Positions 58,858-64,000 of a DNA stretch of 64,000 bases are shown here, piece after piece. The notes under the pieces are model-generated. The model searched no databases, was not told the DNA's origin, and saw nothing but the letters and a program-made list of their open reading frames with translations. The position numbers and the translations under genes are program-made. The stretch's first letter is position 1. Every line of letters begins with the position of its first letter. The stretch spans positions 1,178,001 through 1,242,000 of the forward strand of contig NC_026661.2 in assembly GCF_000004075.3 (NCBI RefSeq). The letters are read 5' to 3'. The stretch comes from Cucumis sativus. Lineage: Eukaryota; Streptophyta; Magnoliopsida; Cucurbitales; Cucurbitaceae.

Positions 58858-61510
58858 TTTTTAATTTACCAAAGAAAATTTCCATGTTGTATGAGTAATT
58901 ATTGCTTCCTATATTTATGATCATGTTATATTTCATTGCTGCATGTATTTGTCATTTTGTTGTAAAAGTTTGTAATGAATATTGATTCATAACAAGTGCA
59001 ATTCTATTACAATTCTATTCTATTGCAAGGTGTTGAAAGGATTCGACGAATCATTTAAAATTCACCATAAATCTCACAAACTTTCAAAAGATTAAATTTT
59101 TGTTCTCTTGAAATTCACTCTCTTTATAAACTTCAATTTGCTTTCATTGGTTTTGTTTTTCTCTCTTACTAAAGAGAGACACTTCCTAACTAAAAGACAC
59201 AAAATAAATGAAGTACATGATATACATATCATTGTAGTTGAACAGTTACAAGTATCTAGAAATACGTACCTATATATATATAATGTTATCCTTAATGTAT
59301 CTAGTATATTAATTTTTAACACGTGGTTCTATTAAAAAAAAGTGTATTGAGAATGTTCTTGCTGTTTTTATATTGTGTACAGTGTTGTTTGATACTAGGG
59401 AGATAATAGTGTAATAGTAAATTACTATGCTTTATAATTATTTGCAAAATAAAACAAGAGCTCTGCATGAATGAGTATCACATATCATATCAATTGTTAA
59501 ATACAATGACATGATTTTACGTAGATATACAAGCCTCAAATTAGTTTTTTTTCTTTACCATGTGTAGCAATCGAAAATTTCAAAAGAGCAAATACTTAGA
59601 TGTAGTCTCATGCTTCCCTTTCTCTACCAACAAAAACAATTCATTTAAAAAATAAACAGTCACATAAATAGAGACATTTTAAAAAATAGCAAATTATTGA
59701 ATCTATTTTTAAAATATAATATAACATCTTCCTTATTTTTAGAATTATTTCTAAATATTTTATGGAGGAGTTAAAAGATTTTTCTTAAATATTTAAAAAA
59801 AAAAAGATAAAAGATCTCCTTTAAAAAAGATAAAATATGTTCCCGATATTTAGAAATATTTTATCTTAAAGAAGTTCTTTTTTCTTGGTTCTTTAAAAAA
59901 TTTATACTTTTGGTGAAGAATGTATATGAAGGTAAAACGGTAACCTTCTTTATTTTATGAAGAATTTTTTATATTTTCATTAGTGGTTTATTGTATACGA
60001 GATAAGAGATCATTTAAAGAAGTTCTTGAAGATTTGGTAAAGTTTATTCATATTTATTTTTAAATAATAATATTATTTTATTTTGTATTCTTAAATTTAT
60101 AATTAAAGTAGTAAAATATTGATAGAGACTAATAAAAAAACGTTTAAAATATTTATAAAATATAACACAACTTCATATTTATCACTAACAGACATTGATA
60201 GACTGTAATAGAAGTTTATCATTGATAGAATCTGAAATTTGGCTATATTTTTAACAATTTTGTCCTTTACAATATTTTTCATTTATTTGATGTCCATGCA
60301 CAGCGACTTCTTTTCAATGATCACATTCTTTTAATCTTCTTTTGTTTCAATATTTAATATTCCTTTTTCAATTTTTCCTTTTTTATTCTTCGTTAATTTT
60401 CATATACATAGTTTTCTACACACCACGTTTTGGGTACATAAAAGATTGGCGTGCATCACATTTTTAACACCTCAGACTTTTTCTTATATATCTATCATTA
60501 TTATACATACCAACTCTAAAACATCGTTTTCATGCACTTAGAACCTTTCGATATGAACTACACTTTCAACACCTCAAAACCCTCTCTTAATTAGCTCTGC
60601 GGGAAGAAAAAGATTCATAATTTCATGTAACATACGCACATGGATGAAGTCTCACACACACATAATATCATATGAACGTTGGTCATGCTAAAAATATATA
60701 TAATTCATATATGACGACAATACATTTGAACATTCATAATATAAATCACATCAAATTATGTCATATCAACATATATCTCATTCAAATACTTAGATTGCAA
60801 AAAAAAAATCACTGTCTCAACACTTACATTTAAGTAGTAGTTTCACTTAGTTACCTTGAATTTAAAAAACTAATAATTAGCTAAATCATCTATATAAAAG
60901 CTCACTTGACTTGATTGATTCACACCCTAATCCTAAAATAATAACTTGTCAATGGAGGAGAAAGAGCACGACTTTTATGTATAGACGAAAAAATTAAGAG
61001 TTTTATTTAGAATAGCTCGAATCAATCCAATATTTTATTTATGGTTACATTAAAATTCTAGATTCAACTCATAAATCCGGATAGGATTTATAATTTTTAT
61101 CTAAAAAATATTTTTCAACTTCTATACCCTTTAAATTTTAAACTAATTACATATAATTCTTTTATTCAAAGTTTTATTACTCAATTATTTCATAGTAATT
61201 GAGAAGGAAAATATTAGGGGGAAAGGGTTATATAACCTTTCCTTGTCGGGATATTAACTATTTCCCAAATTTTTCAATCATTCCTTATTCCTTCCTTGAT
61301 CCATCTCAATCCATCCTTTTTTTTTCTTTTTCATTTATAATTTCTATACTTGCGAGTTTTGTTAATTTTAATCTTTTTATTTAGAAAACACAACTCGTTT
61401 TTAAATTAAGAATTTGATAAAATTACATTAATTTAAAATTTTAATTTTTTTCTTTTACTTTTGAGTTAGATAATTTATTTTGATTATGTCGCTTGACCCG
61501 CATTTTTTGT
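58858..61510. other. Gene-free interval between the two plus-strand O-methyltransferases
   Basis: 3' flank of the 57.3-kb gene, AT-rich filler, and a TGATAG repeat copy (about 60.15-60.27 kb). No open frame with recognisable content on either strand. Confidence 0.5.
60145..60270. repeat. TGATAG-rich dispersed repeat, copy D
   Basis: 'gacattgatagactgtaata', 'gaagtttatcattgatagaa' and 'tctgaaatttggctatattt' in the family order. Confidence 0.7.
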
Positions 61511-61519
61511 TTTTTTGCT

Positions 61520-62400
61520 CATGTATTACAAAAACTATGATGATTTACTAAACGAAATTTACAAAATTTGTGTATTGAGTTTATGATATGAATTTTAAAA
61601 AAGTTAACAATTTAATCACACGTAGCGTTTATGTAAAAAATGTTGAAAATTGATGTCATATTTAAAGAAATTATTTCAAATCTTTTTACGAAAACTATGA
61701 AAAATTGGTAAATTAAATATACGAAATTTGTGTATTGGATTTAAAATATAAATTTTTTTAAAATAATAATAATAATTTAGTCGTACCTAACGATTACGTA
61801 AAAAATGTTGAAAATGGATGTTGTATTTTAAGTAATTCCTACAAATTATTTTATGAAAACTATAGCGATTTGGTAAATTAAATATATGAATTTTGTGTAT
61901 TGGAGTTAGAATATGAATTATTATTATTTAATAATAATTTTTGCTCGTACATTGTGTTCCAATGAAAATGGATGTCGTATTTGATTTAAATCAATTGTTA
62001 AATATATGCAATTTGTGTATTACATTTAGAATACCAATTAAAAAACAAAAATATAATATGAATTTTTTAAAAAAATAACAATTTAATGGCACATAACGAT
62101 TACGTAAAAATAGTTGAAAATGAACGTTGCCTTTGAAGAAATTACTGAAAATTGTTTTACGAATACTAAGATGATTTGATAAATTAAATATATATAATTT
62201 ATGTATTAGAGTTAGAATACAAATTTTAAATAATAATAATAATTTATTGACACTAAATACTTTCATAAAAAACGTTGAAAAATGCACATCATATTTAAGA
62301 AAACTAATGTAACTTGTTTTACGAAAATAAATTAAATATACAAATATTTGTGTATTAGATTTAAAATATGAATTTTTAAATAATAATAATAAATAAATAA
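61520..62400 (+). repeat. Tandem array, unit about 160 bp, about six copies
   Basis: The anchor 'acgaaaactatga' and variants occur at 61528, 61688, 61853, (a degraded copy at about 62.0 kb), 62159 and 62320, about 160 bases apart. Each unit continues 'gtaaattaaatata', 'tttgtgtattggatttaaaa', an AAT run, 'aacgattacgtaaaaaatgt' and 'tgaaaatggatgt'. Copies are clearly diverged. A 156-codon minus-strand open frame across the array is repeat-derived and not a gene. Confidence 0.85.
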
Positions 62401-62530
62401 ATTTCATAATCCAAACAAATATTATCGTAACATTACCTATTATAATCATTCCCCCAAACACATACTATCATAACACTACCAATAATAAATTTTTCATCAA
62501 ACACTAAAATTATTATAACCATTTTCTCCA
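62401..62530 (+). repeat. Segment following the array, shared with the window start
   Basis: 'cccccaaacacatactatca', 'taacactaccaataataaat' and 'ttattataaccattt' match the order of words at about 140-260. This shows the two loci share a composite repeat, not only the tandem unit. Confidence 0.65.
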
Positions 62531-62837
62531 TATTTTTTTTCCTCTCAAATGCATCTAATAAAATATTTGAAAAGATAAATTTAGACTTTCATACTTGAAT
62601 TAAAATTGATTGAGTTCATAAAAGTGATTTAAAAAAATATATATAGCTACAATTTTATAAAATTAATTTTATACAAATGTTTATTACTCTTGAAATTGAT
62701 TTTAATTTAAATTAATATATTAGGGGAGCGCTAGTGGAATTTTTCTTTTTCAAAATTATTCTATCAAATATAAATATTTTATTGGCTTGTTGTATGTTAT
62801 TAAAAAAATATCTAAAGCAAACGTTTATTAAATAAGA

Positions 62838-62844
62838 TATATAA
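62838..62844 (+). promoter_or_regulatory. TATA box of the right-edge O-methyltransferase
   Basis: TATATAA, 64-70 bases before the ATG at 62908, matching the family spacing. A second TATATAT at about 62866 is closer than usual. Confidence 0.5.
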
Positions 62845-62907
62845 CCTTCCCTCTTATTATCTCAATATATATTTTGAAGATAGAGTATAGAGAAATATAA
62901 CATCAAA

Positions 62908-63672
62908 ATGGAAGTTAAGCACAAAGAATCTTCATCAGAGAAGGAAGAAGATGGCCAAGCCATCATCCAAATGTGGAGATACATATTTAGATTCACTGAA
63001 ATGGCAGCAATAAAATGTGTAGTAGACCTTAAAATTGCTGACATTATAGAAAGCTATGGAAGCCCCGTGACATTGTCACAATTATCCTCTACTTTAAACT
63101 GCTCTTCTTCTCTCCTTCACCGCATCTTGAGATTTCTCATTCATCGTGGAATTTTCAAACAAGAAACCATTGATGAAAACCAAATAGGTTATTCACAAAC
63201 ACCTATGTCTCGCTTGCTTGCAACCAATGTTGAGAACAGCATGGCTCCTTTGCTTCTATTGGAAACAAGTCCAGTGATGCTTGCACCATGGCAACACTTG
63301 AGTGGCCATTTAAAGAACAGTGACACTTTGCCATTTGAGATTGCTCATGGGAAGGATTTGTGGAGGTATGCTGAAGCAAATCACGAACATAATTTGCTGT
63401 TCAATGAGGCCATGGCTTGTGGTGCTAAGATGATTGTTTCAGCTATAATTGAAGGGTGTGGGGATGTTTTTGATGGAGTTAGATGTTTGGTGGATGTTGG
63501 AGGTGGAAATGGAAGCACTTTGAGCATTTTGGTGAAGGCCTATCCATGGATGAAAGGTATTAACTTCGATCTTCCTCATGTTGTGTGTGCTTCACCACAA
63601 TATGAGAATGTGGAGCATGTTGCTGGTAACATGTTTGATTTTGTTCCAAATGCTGATGTTGCTTTCCTCAAG
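62908..63672 (+). CDS. Class II O-methyltransferase, exon 1 only (cut by window edge)
   Basis: A single exon of 255 codons ends in a donor (CTCAAG|GTTGGTAT) at the family's intron position. Exon 2, which would hold the catalytic His and Glu residues, is not found in the remaining 328 bases and must lie beyond the window. Dimerisation domain: WRYIFRFTEMAAIKCVVDLK. SAM site: LVDVGGGNG, INFDLPHVV, VEHVAGNMFDFVPNADV; here the usual VGGNM reads VAGNM and PKADA reads PNADV. It is continuous where the 57.3-kb gene has its extra intron. It probably encodes a working relative, but the catalytic part is unseen. Confidence 0.88.
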
Positions 63673-64000
63673 GTTGGTATATATGCGTGTGTTAATAAAT
63701 AGCTCCACGTTTTTATGTTTTGTTTCATTGAGTTGAGTACCTTTAGTTTTTGGGTTGGTTTAACGTTTTTTTTTATAATGATTTTCAAATGGTTAAAAGC
63801 ATTGATCATTTAAAATCTTCGGTGTTTGATTTTACGACTCTCAAATGCAATCATCAAATCACTAATAAAATAGATCTTGAATATTAAAAGTCATGGTTTT
63901 GGAGTGATTATGAATGTGACAAAAAGTTTTTAAAAAAAAAATCAAAGAGGTCAGTACAACTTTTACTCTCTATGTTTGAAATATTCATGCTCGTTCAAGG
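63673..64000 (+). other. Start of the last O-methyltransferase intron
   Basis: AT-rich sequence after the donor at 63673. No LHDW-type exon 2 is seen, so the intron is longer than 328 bases, like the 916-nt intron of the 44-45 kb paralogue. Confidence 0.6.

Noticed and set aside
61991..62461. 156-codon minus-strand open frame
   Set aside because: It lies entirely in the diverged 160-bp tandem array; the translated peptide repeats with the unit and is rich in Phe, Ile and Lys from AT content.

Overview
This is a very AT-rich stretch of plant nuclear DNA. GT-AG introns, TATA boxes about 60-75 bp upstream of start codons, plant-only gene families and dispersed retrotransposon and MITE debris all point to a flowering plant. 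From memory the repeats and gene set look like a cucurbit (Cucumis or a relative), but that is an inference I cannot test here. All exon joins below were worked out by eye from reading frame, splice consensus and family conservation.

The left half (about 6.4-21.6 kb) holds four unrelated single-copy housekeeping-type genes. They are an F-box/LRR protein of the FBL10 type (minus), a chloroplast geranylgeranyl diphosphate synthase small-subunit-like protein (GGR/SSU-II, plus), the GPI-anchor mannosyltransferase PIG-M/PNT1 (plus), and a 242-residue conserved plant protein of unknown function with a basic Lys/Arg/Ser-rich tail (minus).

From 21.6 to 33.7 kb I see no intact gene. The tract holds decayed LTR-retrotransposon sequence, a non-autonomous element flanked by a 10-bp direct repeat, small tandem repeats and AT-rich filler.

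The right half (33.7 kb to the window end) is a family cluster of plant class II O-methyltransferases (COMT/norcoclaurine-6-OMT/ASMT-like). It has two complete minus-strand genes, one broken minus-strand exon-2 remnant, one complete plus-strand gene and one plus-strand gene cut by the right edge. The copies differ in intron number, in residues around the catalytic centre and in promoter structure, so this looks like an actively duplicating and diverging specialised-metabolism locus. Between the copies lie a probable 2.36-kb solo LTR, a decayed Ty1-copia integrase fragment, a MITE with 26-bp inverted arms and several tandem repeat arrays. A roughly 160-bp tandem array just left of the last gene shares its unit and its flanking sequence with the first 300 bases of the window.

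I found no convincing tRNA, rRNA or CRISPR, and no clearly undescribed biological system. The best leads are the O-methyltransferase cluster with its divergent members, the long solo LTR, and the repeat unit shared by both window ends.
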